This document shows, piece by piece, positions 23,396-33,063 of a stretch of DNA of 64,000 nucleotides; within the stretch, counting starts at the first letter, position 1; the number at the start of each line of letters is the position of its first letter. The DNA is from CAWJTN01 sp963845895. Its GTDB lineage: Bacteria > Patescibacteriota > Microgenomatia > UBA1406 > GWC2-37-13. The translations under genes and the position numbers were made by a program. The DNA is taken from positions 620,001-684,000 of the forward strand of contig CAWJTN010000001.1 of NCBI GenBank assembly GCA_963845895.1. Reading direction: 5' to 3'. Under the pieces are notes generated by a model, which was not told the DNA's origin, did not search any database, and was given only the letters and a program-made list of their open reading frames with translations.

Positions 23396-24290
23396 GTCTG
23401 CTTATTAGAGCATTATAACATTCTTGAATAATTCCTTTTACACCTTGTTCATGATTTTTAATATGTTCAACCTCGAGAACTACTAAAATAGGTCTTCCTG
23501 CCTGTTGAATTTCCCAGATAAAATCTCTTAATACCTCGGTATAATCTCCCTGGGAGATTGGATGTCCATCTTGGCCGTTTTTTCTATTTGAAATATGAAC
23601 TATCTCTGGTTTAGTTTTTTCTAAAAAGCTACGTAAGTGAAGGTAAAGCTTACTTTCTGCAATTCCTTGAGCTTTTGCTGATTGAATCAGATGTGAAGTG
23701 TCTAAAGTGACCAAAGTTTCGTAATGTTCTTTAAAATCAGCAATTTCATCTGGGTTATGGGAAAGGCTAAAATCTTTAGCAAACCAACCGTTTTCGAGAG
23801 AAACTATACCGACTTTTTGTATCAATCTTCTTATATTTTGGTCGCTCATTGTGCCAAGAACATTTGGATGCAAATTATAATAAACACCCATAGTTCCTGC
23901 TATTTCAGGACCACGGTAAAAAAGGCTAAATGGCCCTTCTTGTGTTCCGATGCCGATTAAAACGCCAGCATTTATTATTCGCTCCATTCTATTTTTTGAA
24001 AGCCCGGCGATAGTTTCCATGAAAGCACTCCTGAAGTTCCTCTCTAAAGGTCCGTGGATACCACAGATCATATTTTTATCTTCTGATGAAGGTGCATTCA
24101 TTAAACGAAGAGGAAATGATTCCATGGTAAGACCTGGATAATCTTTTCTTAGTTTTTGTAATTCTTTAAGTGAGTAGGATAACCTTGGGATAATATTTGG
24201 CCTTAACATTAACTGACTGATGGCAAAATAAAGATGGGGGAATTCTTTTATTTGTAGTCCTTTAGGTTGAAATTCTTTTTCAGCATTCAT
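23385..24290 (-). CDS. TIM-barrel protein, sugar isomerase/AP-endonuclease-like, tentative
   Basis: 301 aa, soluble. Several strands end in acidic or His residues as in xylose-isomerase-like barrels: GIHGPLERNF, VSLENGWFAKDFSL, LVTLDTSHLIQSA, IVHISNRKNG and LVVLEVEHI. These could supply metal ligands (Glu, Asp, His, Glu). The exact substrate and family are not recognised. Neighbours (GT2, HAD, GT39-like) suggest a role in carbohydrate metabolism, but that is inference. Confidence 0.5.
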   Translation of the reverse strand: MNAEKEFQPKGLQIKEFPHLYFAISQLMLRPNIIPRLSYSLKELQKLRKDYPGLTMESFPLRLMNAPSSEDKNMICGIHGPLERNFRSAFMETIAGLSKNRMERIINAGVLIGIGTQEGPFSLFYRGPEIAGTMGVYYNLHPNVLGTMSDQNIRRLIQKVGIVSLENGWFAKDFSLSHNPDEIADFKEHYETLVTLDTSHLIQSAKAQGIAESKLYLHLRSFLEKTKPEIVHISNRKNGQDGHPISQGDYTEVLRDFIWEIQQAGRPILVVLEVEHIKNHEQGVKGIIQECYNALISRHEE

Positions 24291-24299
24291 CGGAGATAA

Positions 24300-24947
24300 T
24301 TATATAAAATCTAAAATACCCTTCAAATCTTCAATTTTTCCTTTATGCTTTCCTTCTTTTTCTCGAGCGATCCATAACGCTTTCCAGCCAAACCTCTTCG
24401 CCGGATAAATGCCGTAATAAAGCGAGTCATCAACCATAATTATTTGGGCTTTTGGGACATTTAGATATCTTTGAACTGTTTCAAAAATTTTAACACTTGG
24501 TTTTAAGACTCCAATTTCCGAAGATAGGAAAAATCTTTCAAAATATTTCTCCCAACCAAGTTTTTTTATTTTAAAATTGAAAGATTCAACATCGGTATTG
24601 GAAATTATAAACATTCGTTGTTTATCCTGCTTAAGTTTATTTAGCGCTTCAGTAACTTCCGGGTAAGGTTTTGATTTTTGGACATATCTCCACCAACATT
24701 CATACGCTTCATCAATATTTTCATTTTTCATTTTTAATTTTAAATTTTTAATTAAATTTCTTATTCCCTCTTTAAGGCTCCAGGAGTGCATAAGTAAGCT
24801 TTCTTCACCAAGTTTTAAGAAAGTTTTTTTATCGACAAAGTCTGCCCTTAAAATTTCCTGCAGTTCATCCCATTGTTTTTGTCCACCACCAGGACAAAGT
24901 GTTTCCCACATGTCAAAACAGATCGCAGATATCTTTAATTTATGCAT
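24300..24947 (-). CDS. HAD-superfamily hydrolase
   Basis: 215 aa. Motif I is CFDMWETL (nucleophile Asp; the usual second Asp is Trp, as in the DxWxTL subgroup). Motif II is FIISNTDV, motif III the Lys in GVLKPSVKIF, and motif IV IMVDDSLYYGIYPAKRFG. The cap is C1-type helical. A short low-complexity stretch (LIKNLKLKMKNEN) lies in the cap and derives from an AT-rich repeat near 24715-24760. It acts on a small phosphorylated substrate, identity unknown. Confidence 0.8.
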   Translation of the reverse strand: MHKLKISAICFDMWETLCPGGGQKQWDELQEILRADFVDKKTFLKLGEESLLMHSWSLKEGIRNLIKNLKLKMKNENIDEAYECWWRYVQKSKPYPEVTEALNKLKQDKQRMFIISNTDVESFNFKIKKLGWEKYFERFFLSSEIGVLKPSVKIFETVQRYLNVPKAQIIMVDDSLYYGIYPAKRFGWKALWIAREKEGKHKGKIEDLKGILDFI

Positions 24948-24969
24948 TGATTGATGATTATACTATTTA

Positions 24970-26556
24970 TTAAGGTTTTTTAGCTTCCTTGATAAAAACA
25001 AGCGGAATTCCATCTCTGTCAATTGTATGAATAGTTAGCCAAAGGTATTGAAGATGGAAATTCCAACGGGTAAACGTAAAGACATAATTGTAATCTTCGC
25101 GGTTGTAAGTCTGGTACATGTTGTTTTTAAAGTATGTAGTTGAAGATAGAGGATCGCCCTCAACGAATATCTTATATTGTTTCTTTGGATCGTCAATATT
25201 ATTATTAAACCATAAAGTCGCTTCTTTGTAAGCTAAGCCCCAATAATCCGTTTCATATTGCCCGTAAGCTCCTTTTAAGCCTCCTACCAAAGAGTTATAG
25301 AAAACATATTCGTAAGGGTGAAGGATTATCATTTCTTTGGCTGTAGATATAAGACCGATGAGTATTAAAATTCCAATAACCAAGTTCCAATGACCAATCA
25401 ATTTCCAATTTCCAAACAAGTAAGCCAGTCCATACATCGCAATAATCACAATCGGTATTGTTAAAAAAAGGAAGTGCCGCCAAGAATCATAGAGAGTTGG
25501 TTTTAGTATAAAGTTAACAATTAAAGGAATAAAAAAAATAAGTAAGATATATAGCTTTATAACAATATTTTCAACCACCGGGGTTGAAGATCCTTTTCTG
25601 ACAGTCCACTCCTTAATTATTAAATAAAATATTCGCAGATTACCGATGACAAATAAAAATAAAGTTATCAAAGGGACAGTAATTAAAATCATTTTTGGCA
25701 GATAATACCAAGGAAGAGGATTGTTGTTGGCAAAATAAAATTTACCATCAAACAAGACTCCAGAAGTAAAAGGAAATCCTTTTTCGGAGGTTATAAATAT
25801 GTCATATATACCAGTTATCGGATGGGTGAATAGATAGGGATGGGTTAGATGCATAAAAACTAGTGTGGATGCCGTAATAAGAATGATTTTTCCTATTGTA
25901 AAGATAAATTTCTGTTTTTTTAAAATAGAATTCACTAAAAATAATGTCAGAATGTTTAAAAGTAAGATATATAAAAAAAGCATCCGTTGATTTATCAAAA
26001 TAGCCATAAGAAAACCGAAAAGTATCTGTTTAATAAGACTTTGATTTCCTTGTAGAAAGTAAAAAAAATACCAGATTACCAATGTGAAGAAAAGTGTAGT
26101 TGGGATATCAATAGAGTTAATGAACATATTTCCATAAAAGTATGGGAATAAAAGTAGAAAGATCATTGAGGCTAGAGCGTACCATTTACCCAACAGTTTG
26201 TTGGTGATAGCTGCGCTAAGGATAAAGATAAAGATTGCGAATAAAGCTTTTATCAAATGATAGGTTTCAAAGTTAAAGCTTCTGAAAAAGACTGAAGAAA
26301 AAACTACAACTACATCAAAAAAGACCCCATGGGTTTTTAAGTGGATGTCACTGGGGACAATGGTCAGTCCACTAAGATTGTTTGCTACATGAAAGAAATT
26401 AAGGACTTGAAGTAAATAGTATCTGCCAACTTGTAGGTATACCTTTTCATCCCAAGCTATACCATAGTCTCTGTACGTATAAAAGATAAGAAAAAAAAGA
26501 AAGACTATAAAAGCTATTAGAAGCCAATATTCTTTTAGCTTTTTAAAGTGTTTCAT
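24970..26556 (-). CDS. GT39-like multi-pass membrane glycosyltransferase
   Basis: 528 aa with about 12 TM segments. The first periplasmic loop has the YGIAWDEKVYLQVGRYYL pattern (Asp-Glu after TM1), typical of PMT/ArnT-like enzymes using polyprenyl-phosphate sugars. The C-terminal soluble part has YYGLAYKEATLWFNNNI-like segments. A repeat-derived stretch (FGNWKLIGHWNLVIG) is built into a TM region at about 25365-25420. -10 TAGAAT lies 7 nt before the ATG, so it is leaderless. Divergent from 26592. Confidence 0.75.
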   Translation of the reverse strand: MKHFKKLKEYWLLIAFIVFLFFLIFYTYRDYGIAWDEKVYLQVGRYYLLQVLNFFHVANNLSGLTIVPSDIHLKTHGVFFDVVVVFSSVFFRSFNFETYHLIKALFAIFIFILSAAITNKLLGKWYALASMIFLLLFPYFYGNMFINSIDIPTTLFFTLVIWYFFYFLQGNQSLIKQILFGFLMAILINQRMLFLYILLLNILTLFLVNSILKKQKFIFTIGKIILITASTLVFMHLTHPYLFTHPITGIYDIFITSEKGFPFTSGVLFDGKFYFANNNPLPWYYLPKMILITVPLITLFLFVIGNLRIFYLIIKEWTVRKGSSTPVVENIVIKLYILLIFFIPLIVNFILKPTLYDSWRHFLFLTIPIVIIAMYGLAYLFGNWKLIGHWNLVIGILILIGLISTAKEMIILHPYEYVFYNSLVGGLKGAYGQYETDYWGLAYKEATLWFNNNIDDPKKQYKIFVEGDPLSSTTYFKNNMYQTYNREDYNYVFTFTRWNFHLQYLWLTIHTIDRDGIPLVFIKEAKKP

Positions 26557-26591
26557 AATTTTAATTCTACTCTGGTAAAATTAATAAACAA

Positions 26592-27842
26592 ATGGCTCTC
26601 TCTAAAGATAAAAAAAGGGAAATAATCATACTTTTAATTTTCCTTATACTTTATATTATTATCCGTTCAATTCATTTTTCCGAATATCTGAATTTTTCCT
26701 TCGATCAAGGTTGGGGAACGACAAGGCTTTTGGAGATCTGGAGAAATAAAGTAATAACTTTGGTTGGACCAGGAAGCTCAATAGTTGTTCACGGAAAGCA
26801 GATATTGCAGGGATCGATTAATTATTATTTTCCGCTTATTTTTCTTCTTTTGGGAAATTGGGATCCAATTAAATCTTCTTATTTTTTTATGCTGTTTTCC
26901 GGTCTGATGATCATTCCATTGTATCTTGGCGCCAAATATTTAATTAATCATAAGTCCGCTTTTTTGATAATCCTAATCTATAGTCTACTCCCATTATTTA
27001 TTGATTTTTCTCGCTTCTTTTTTGGACCCGGATTTCAATTGTCAATCCTGCCTTTGATGATACTTTTTATGGGACTTTATAGGAAAACTAAAAAAATAAG
27101 ATACCAATTCCTGGCATTTTTTACTGCCGGTATTCTTTCTCAATTCCACTACACTTTTTTTACAGTTACGGCAATTATTCTACTCTGGTATTTCTTTCAA
27201 CTGGGAAATAAAAAGAAACTGATATTAGTCGCCGCTGGTGGATTTACTCTCGGTTTTCTTCCTATTATTGTGTTTGAACTAAAAAATGATTTTTATAATA
27301 TCCGCGTTTTTATCGAATATCTTCGTTTCGCCCGAAATCCGGCAAATTTTGCTCTCTTACCGCACCGTTACCTTTCCCTCAGCTTAATCTTAATTATATT
27401 AATTGCCTCTTTCCTTAAAAAATATATAACCAATAAACTAATAATTATAGCCGCGTCTATTCTCATGCTAATTGATTTAATCATCTATCTTCCCAATCCT
27501 CCTCATGCTTTCGGAATGTCGGAGAACTGGAATTTCTTAATGGAAAAAAAGGCTTATGAGATTATAAAAAACCAGAAGAATATTAAAAATTATAATATAG
27601 TCAACCATATTTATGACAATAAGGCTGTGGTGGTGAAGTTTCAGATGAAGAGAGACGGGATAAAGATAAACTATGATGATTATTATCACGAAGATTATCT
27701 TTACGTGATAAGTAAAACTCCCGATGTTTTCAACGACCCGGCTTATGAGTTAAATACTTTCAAGCCGAATAAAAAAGTGGGGGAGTGGAAATTGAATGAT
27801 TGGTACAATCTTTATCTTTTTCAGCGACTAAAAGCTACTTAA
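26592..27842 (+). CDS. GT39-like membrane glycosyltransferase
   Basis: 416 aa with about 10 TM segments and a short soluble C-terminus. The loop after TM1 (SFDQGWGTTRLLEIWRNK) has the Asp expected at the catalytic position. SSIVVHGKQILQGSINYYFP follows, where PMT-like proteins have their second conserved loop. -10 TAAAAT lies about 11 nt before the ATG. It overlaps the convergent DdhC-like gene by 8 nt. Donor and acceptor unknown. Confidence 0.7.
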   Translation: MALSKDKKREIIILLIFLILYIIIRSIHFSEYLNFSFDQGWGTTRLLEIWRNKVITLVGPGSSIVVHGKQILQGSINYYFPLIFLLLGNWDPIKSSYFFMLFSGLMIIPLYLGAKYLINHKSAFLIILIYSLLPLFIDFSRFFFGPGFQLSILPLMILFMGLYRKTKKIRYQFLAFFTAGILSQFHYTFFTVTAIILLWYFFQLGNKKKLILVAAGGFTLGFLPIIVFELKNDFYNIRVFIEYLRFARNPANFALLPHRYLSLSLILIILIASFLKKYITNKLIIIAASILMLIDLIIYLPNPPHAFGMSENWNFLMEKKAYEIIKNQKNIKNYNIVNHIYDNKAVVVKFQMKRDGIKINYDDYYHEDYLYVISKTPDVFNDPAYELNTFKPNKKVGEWKLNDWYNLYLFQRLKAT

Positions 27843-29079
27843 ATTTTTTGAGGAAGTCTTTAATTTTTGTCTTAACATATTCAATTCTCGGATCATCGAT
27901 TCCTGGGAAAACGCCTAGCCAGAAGGCGCTGTTTAAGATATAATCGGCATTGGTTAATTTACCAACAACCCTGTATTTTATGTCTCTATAAGCTGGGTGA
28001 CGAAGAAGGTTTCCTGAAAAGACATTTCTTGTGCCGATTTTTTCTATTTCAAGATACTCGGTTAGTTGGTTGCGTGTAAATGGTGTGTCTTTTCTAACAA
28101 CTAGTGGAAAGCCGAAATAACAAGGGTCTTCTTTTTTATTTTCTTTCATTAAAATAAAATATTTTTCATATTTTCGGAAAAAAGTATAAAGTTTATGATA
28201 ATTTTCCTTGCGTTTTTTAATAAAGTAGGGGAGTTTTTTAAGTTGTGCAACTCCTATTGCAGCCTGAAAATCTGTTAGCTTTAGATTAAACCCGATTTGA
28301 GAATAACTATATTTATGATCATAGCCAAATGGAAGATCTCCCAGTTTCCAGCCAAATCTTTTAGCACAGGTGTTATCTTTACCAGTGTCACACCAACAAT
28401 CCCTTCCCCAGTCTCTAAATTGGCGGATGGAGCGATGTATAAGAGGATTATTTGTCACAACAGCACCGCCTTCTCCCATTGTTATTTGATGTGCAGGGTA
28501 GAAACTGAAGGTTGCTACGTGGCCAAAAGTTCCAACCAATCGATTGTTGTATTTTGAGCCTAAACCATCGCAGCAGTCCTCAATGATCCAAAGGTTATAT
28601 TTTTTAGCAAGTTTTGTTACAAGTTCAAGATTAAAAGGTTTACCCAAGGTGTGACCCATCATGATCAGTTTGGTTTTTTTTGCAATGGCTTTTTCGATTA
28701 ATTCTGGTTTGGCGTTAAGTGTGTCAATATCAGAATCAATAAAAACAGGTTTTAAACCGTAGAGAATTCCCGGATTTACAGTGGTGGGAAACGCAACGGC
28801 GGTGGTAATAAACTCATCTCCAGGCATCAAGCGTTTTTTGCCAAAGACTTTGGAAGTAAGAGAAGCTAAAGCAACCAGATTTGCCGAAGAACCAGAGTTA
28901 ACTAGAGAGACATATCTAACACCCATGAATTTTCGAAAATCGCTTTCAAACTGTTTTGCAAATCTCCCCTCTGTCCACCAGCCATCTTTTGCAACTTTTA
29001 TGGCATTATTAATTTCCTCTTCATCAAATACTTTACCAGAAGAAGGAATATAGGTTTTGCCTGGTACGAATTTGGTCAT
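27835..29079 (-). CDS. ddhC: CDP-4-dehydro-6-deoxyglucose 3-dehydrase-like enzyme (DdhC/RfbH)
   Basis: 414 aa, DegT/DnrJ/EryC1 fold. The PMP-site segment reads SFYPAHQITMGEGG: the usual PLP lysine is replaced by His (H197), the hallmark of DdhC/ColD-type dehydratases rather than aminotransferases. WGRDCWCDTGKDNTC holds the cysteines (228, 230, 238) of the [2Fe-2S] cluster found in DdhC. The enzyme removes the C3 hydroxyl with PMP and one-electron transfers. DdhA- and DdhB-like genes lie at 43.6-45.5 kb. A DdhD reductase is not seen. Confidence 0.82.
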   Translation of the reverse strand: MTKFVPGKTYIPSSGKVFDEEEINNAIKVAKDGWWTEGRFAKQFESDFRKFMGVRYVSLVNSGSSANLVALASLTSKVFGKKRLMPGDEFITTAVAFPTTVNPGILYGLKPVFIDSDIDTLNAKPELIEKAIAKKTKLIMMGHTLGKPFNLELVTKLAKKYNLWIIEDCCDGLGSKYNNRLVGTFGHVATFSFYPAHQITMGEGGAVVTNNPLIHRSIRQFRDWGRDCWCDTGKDNTCAKRFGWKLGDLPFGYDHKYSYSQIGFNLKLTDFQAAIGVAQLKKLPYFIKKRKENYHKLYTFFRKYEKYFILMKENKKEDPCYFGFPLVVRKDTPFTRNQLTEYLEIEKIGTRNVFSGNLLRHPAYRDIKYRVVGKLTNADYILNSAFWLGVFPGIDDPRIEYVKTKIKDFLKKFK

Positions 29080-29102
29080 TTCTTCTGTTTATTTGTGAAT
29101 CC

Positions 29103-29133
29103 ATTAACGCGCTAACACGTTAACTCGTTAACT
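29103..29133. repeat. GTTAAC-rich tandem repeat
   Basis: ATTAACGCGCTAACACGTTA followed by ACTCGTTAACT is a degenerate tandem of GTTAAC-type units. It lies between the GT2 and ddhC genes and runs into the GT2 stop codon. Confidence 0.45.
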
Positions 29134-30078
29134 TTTTAATTGTTTTGAATTAATAGTTTCCTCTACAATATACACCGGTCTATTTTTTGTTTCTTCAACA
29201 ATTACCTGTATGTATTTTCCAATTATACTTATCGCTAACAGTTGGATACCGCCAAAAAAAACGATTGTCAGCATTAAAGGAATTGAGGCTTTGATTGGAT
29301 TGCCAAAAACAAATACCCAAAAAAGATAAACTAAGATAAAAATAAAACTGAGTAAGACGATGATAAAACCTCCATAAATCATTAAGTCTAAGATTAGATA
29401 TGAGAAGCCGAAAATCCCGCGTTCCGAGTGCTTAATATAATCAAAAAAATTATACGAAGTTCTGCCTAACTTTCTTGCTTTCCTTTTATATTTAATGTAG
29501 GCAGTTTTAAAACCCACCCAGGCCCGTAGTCCTCGATGAAAACGGTATTTTTCAGGAAGTGCATTAATAGCATCAATCACCTTTCTATCGATTAAACCAA
29601 AACTTCCAGCATTGACTGGAATATCAATATACGAAATTGTCTTGAATATTTTATAAAACATTTTTCTCAATACAGACATCAATAAATTATCAGGAATTTT
29701 ATCCCTTATTCCAATTACCGTATTATTTCCCTTCTCCCATAATTTAATAAATTGAGGAATTAACTCAACCGGATCTTGTCCATCCGCCTCATATAAAATA
29801 AATGCTTCTCCTTTTGTATAATTAAGTGCCGCTTGGCCTGAAGCTTCATGTCCAAAATTTCTCGACAAAAAAATACCTATAACTCGTTTATCTTTCGCGG
29901 CTATCTTCTGAATCTTATCACGTGTCGAGTCACTGCTGCCATTATCAACGAAGATGAATTCAAAGTTGTAGTTTTTAATCTTATCGGTAATTTCCCTCAA
30001 TACCTTATAGGTAGGATTGACATTTAATTCTTCATTAAAACAGGGGATGCCTATGGATATTAATTTCTTTCTTAGCAT
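29128..30078 (-). CDS. GT2 polyprenyl-phosphate glycosyltransferase (GtrB/DPM-like)
   Basis: 316 aa. The GT-A domain begins ISIGIPCFNEELNV. Metal site DAD-type: FILYEADGQDPVELI. Acceptor region AGSFGLIDRKVIDAI, then RKLGRTSYNFFDYIKH. Two C-terminal TM helices (about 230-300) give the GtrB topology. These enzymes load a sugar onto polyprenyl phosphate, and so could supply the GT39-like enzymes in this window. Same strand and 25 nt from the YerE-like gene. Confidence 0.85.
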   Translation of the reverse strand: MLRKKLISIGIPCFNEELNVNPTYKVLREITDKIKNYNFEFIFVDNGSSDSTRDKIQKIAAKDKRVIGIFLSRNFGHEASGQAALNYTKGEAFILYEADGQDPVELIPQFIKLWEKGNNTVIGIRDKIPDNLLMSVLRKMFYKIFKTISYIDIPVNAGSFGLIDRKVIDAINALPEKYRFHRGLRAWVGFKTAYIKYKRKARKLGRTSYNFFDYIKHSERGIFGFSYLILDLMIYGGFIIVLLSFIFILVYLFWVFVFGNPIKASIPLMLTIVFFGGIQLLAISIIGKYIQVIVEETKNRPVYIVEETINSKQLKS

Positions 30079-30103
30079 ATATATTCCACCATTCTATCAA
30101 TCT

Positions 30104-31789
30104 TTAGCTATTAATCAAGCCTGTGTATTGACCGGCTGTCCATTTTGGTAAAGTAGGTTGCATGGGATGAATCATTAGTTCGCAGACGATTGGTCCTTCG
30201 TGGTTGATGACTTCTTTCACCTTATTTAATTCCAAATCATTTTTGATTTTCACATATGGAAAACCCCAAGCTTTGATCAGTTTTTCAAAGTTGGGAAAAC
30301 TGACTCCTGTCTCCGGACTAGAAGCAAATTCTTTTTTAAAATATGTCAGATGAGTGTTTCTTATCGAATAATAACCACGGTTATTCCAGATAAAAAGCTT
30401 AATCGGTAGTCTGTGATGAAGAACTGTTTGTAGCTCCTGGATATTCAACATTAAAGACCCGTCACCCTCCATACAGACCACCGGTTTTTTATTAGACGCG
30501 ATACATGCCCCTATTGCCATTGGTAATCCCGATCCCATCTGGCCGAGACCGGCATTTGTGATAAATCTCTTACCTCTTTTTACTATTAAGGCTTGGTGGG
30601 AAGTCAGACTACACATACCATTGGCCGTCGCCACATGATGACCTTTAAGATGTTTACTTAATTCGGCTAAAAATTGATAGACATTAACAAAATTACCATC
30701 AGGCCTGTATTTTTCTGGTTCAATCGGGTTTACTTTAACCGGCCATCGATTAAGCTTTAAATCTTGTTTATATAGCTCTTGCAAGAAAGCTTTTGCGTCG
30801 GCACAAACTGGGATATCGATATTAATTGTCTTTTTGTGCAACTCATTTTCATCAATATCCACCATGATTTTTATTGCCTGAGTGGCGAAGTTTTGGTAAT
30901 CAAACGAAGTCTGGGGTATTTGCAGACGATCGCCAACAATTAACAGTAAATCACAGTTGTCAACTGCCCAATTTGCCGTCTCTGTTCCCCACATGCCCTG
31001 ACGCCCGAGATAATAAGGATACTCATAAGTAACCAAGTCGTCGGATGTAAATAGTGTTGTGACAACGTTTATCTTTAGTTTCTTGATAAGTCTCCATAAA
31101 ATTTTTTCTCCACCGGCTAAACGAATTCCGTTTCCCACCAGAAATAATGGTCTATTTGCTTTTTTCAATTGCTCAACAATTACTTCCATCGGGATTTTTG
31201 CTTTGTTAAATAGGGATTTATAATCGAGGGTAGGGGAGTAACCGCGTAATTTCTTGGGATCGATTTCCGCCGCCTGAATGTCAAGAGGAATCTCAACCCA
31301 AGACGGCCCAGGTCTTCCGTTTTCGGCCAGAAAAACTGCCTTTTCTAAGTGATAACGGATATCTTCCGGATGCCAGACTGTTACCGCATATTTGCTAATT
31401 GGTTTTACCATATCAATAATATTTAATTCCTGAAGGCCGATTGCTCGAGTAGTTGGTACTTCAGATTTTCGTGGGACGATGTTGTCTGTCCTGACTTGAC
31501 CGTTGATTATCAATAGGGGAATACTATCGAGCCAAGCACCGGCTGCTCCGGTTATGGCATTTGTTCCACCCGGACCAGCTGTAACTAAAATGACACCGAT
31601 ATCGCCTTTAATCCTGGCATATCCTTCGGCAGCTGTAGCCGCTCCTTGTTCATGATGCATGCAGTAAGTCTGAAGTTTTGATGACCTTCCGACCGAATCA
31701 ACCAAATGCATAATGAAACCACCGGAAAGAAGAAAAACAGAATCAGTTATTCCTTCAACGAATTTAACCACATAATCACTAAGTTTCAT
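30104..31789 (-). CDS. TPP-dependent enzyme, acetolactate-synthase/YerE-like
   Basis: 561 aa, full-length AHAS fold. The N-terminal PYR domain has the TPP-activating Glu in MHHEQGAATAAEGYARIKG. A central domain follows, and the C-terminal PP domain has MEGDGSLMLNIQELQTV...NNRGYYS. Biosynthetic AHAS would normally sit beside an IlvN subunit and ilvC. Here it is between a sugar GT2 and a DdhC-like gene. In yersiniose synthesis YerE adds a two-carbon unit to the DdhC-derived 3,6-dideoxy sugar, and that role is the best inference. Confidence 0.75.
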   Translation of the reverse strand: MKLSDYVVKFVEGITDSVFLLSGGFIMHLVDSVGRSSKLQTYCMHHEQGAATAAEGYARIKGDIGVILVTAGPGGTNAITGAAGAWLDSIPLLIINGQVRTDNIVPRKSEVPTTRAIGLQELNIIDMVKPISKYAVTVWHPEDIRYHLEKAVFLAENGRPGPSWVEIPLDIQAAEIDPKKLRGYSPTLDYKSLFNKAKIPMEVIVEQLKKANRPLFLVGNGIRLAGGEKILWRLIKKLKINVVTTLFTSDDLVTYEYPYYLGRQGMWGTETANWAVDNCDLLLIVGDRLQIPQTSFDYQNFATQAIKIMVDIDENELHKKTINIDIPVCADAKAFLQELYKQDLKLNRWPVKVNPIEPEKYRPDGNFVNVYQFLAELSKHLKGHHVATANGMCSLTSHQALIVKRGKRFITNAGLGQMGSGLPMAIGACIASNKKPVVCMEGDGSLMLNIQELQTVLHHRLPIKLFIWNNRGYYSIRNTHLTYFKKEFASSPETGVSFPNFEKLIKAWGFPYVKIKNDLELNKVKEVINHEGPIVCELMIHPMQPTLPKWTAGQYTGLINS

Positions 31790-31953
31790 ATCAGAAAATA
31801 TTCCTATTATATATTAAATCAATAAAAAGTAACTAGATAAATATCAAATTTGCTTAAAGAATTAACCAAGGAACAGATGGTAGAAGTGGGAAGGAAACTT
31901 CTGACAGAATCTGGAAAAAACTACTCAATCAGATCTGATATAACTCACAATAA

Positions 31954-32916
31954 TTACGAAAGTAAAAAATCAATTGCTTGATAAACGCTGCCAACAGCAG
32001 ACTTTGATGAACCCGGCAAAACATAAGGTGGCTTCCTTATGTCTTTTTTCTCAAACCATCTATTGCTAAAAGTAAAAGGCAATCCGCTATCAATTAACAA
32101 TCCTTTATCATTATCTAAAGGCATATCGCCGAAAGCAACAATGTTTTCCTTTTTTAAATTAAGACTATCCATAATAGTTCGTAAAGCGAACAATTTTGGA
32201 TCAACCTCAAAAGTATGAGTGATATGCAAAAATGTATCATCACCTCGGCTGGCTAGATATTTGTTTTCTCCCAACTGTCGATTTAATGCCTTCTGCATTT
32301 TTTGGACTAATTCTCTCTGTCTCTTTTCTTCCCAGGCTGGAAAAACCACCGTCACTTTTATCTTTTCCGTGAAACATCTACCGTCGTACTGCCTGAATAC
32401 CGCCAAATATTCTTCCGGTATATAACCGGTCCAGTCTGTTTCCATGAATTTTTCAAAAGTCTCCAAACCTTTCGGTTGGAGATCAACCTCTGTTATACCT
32501 AACGTCTTATACAGTTGTTTCCAAACTTCAACAATTGTTTTCACCTCATCTAATGTTAGACCATGATTGTAAACTTCTGTTCTTCCAGAATTATCAAAGC
32601 GATAGAGAGCAGTCCCGTTACCTATCCCGATGAAAGTCGGAACTGAAATTTGTTCTGAACTATAAAAGGTTTCTAGAGGCACAAAAGATTTTAAAGCAGA
32701 CGCCCCGCTGGCGGTAATAATAACCGGATATTTATTTTTTCTGGCAATTTTTTGTAGAAGTTCGGCGACATTGGCTTTTTTATAAGCCGGATCATCTCCT
32801 CCTTTAACCGTCCCATCCTGATCCATCACCAAAGCCAAGACCGTCGCCCTGGCCTTTTCCAGCATTTTTTTAGCATATTGTTCATGTTTCTGTCCTCTCG
32901 GTTGTTCTGAAGTCAT
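31954..32916 (-). CDS. HAD-IIB-like hydrolase (sugar-phosphatase type)
   Basis: 320 aa. Motif I is LALVMDQDGTVKGG, motif II IITASGA, and motif IV FGDMPLDNDKGLL, matching Cof/sucrose-phosphatase-like HADs. The cap region (about 130-230) is large, as in HAD-IIB enzymes. It probably dephosphorylates a sugar phosphate. The upstream 32917-33063 region carries the CCCGATTTAATCGGG palindrome (32970-32984) and the promoter of the divergent operon. Confidence 0.75.
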   Translation of the reverse strand: MTSEQPRGQKHEQYAKKMLEKARATVLALVMDQDGTVKGGDDPAYKKANVAELLQKIARKNKYPVIITASGASALKSFVPLETFYSSEQISVPTFIGIGNGTALYRFDNSGRTEVYNHGLTLDEVKTIVEVWKQLYKTLGITEVDLQPKGLETFEKFMETDWTGYIPEEYLAVFRQYDGRCFTEKIKVTVVFPAWEEKRQRELVQKMQKALNRQLGENKYLASRGDDTFLHITHTFEVDPKLFALRTIMDSLNLKKENIVAFGDMPLDNDKGLLIDSGLPFTFSNRWFEKKDIRKPPYVLPGSSKSAVGSVYQAIDFLLS

Positions 32917-33020
32917 AAATTATATTTGATAAATTTTAGCTAAATAATTATATAACATCTTCTCCGGCTCCCGATTTAATCGGGTCGAAAACAACGGTAT
33001 CGAGCTTTTTAAATAGTAAT

Positions 33021-33048
33021 TTGACAAAAGGAAACAAAGTGCTAGAAT
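33021..33048 (+). promoter_or_regulatory. Promoter of the 33-43.7 kb operon
   Basis: TTGACA (33021-33026), 16 nt, TAGAAT (33043-33048), 15 nt before the ATG at 33064. Confidence 0.65.
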
Positions 33049-33063
33049 AAAAAAGGTAAAAAC

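Noticed and set aside
31835..31978. Open stretch reading LLKELTKEQMVEVGRKLLTE on the plus strand
   Set aside because: Protein-like, but it has no start codon and overlaps the HAD gene end. It may be a gene remnant, but support is too weak to annotate.
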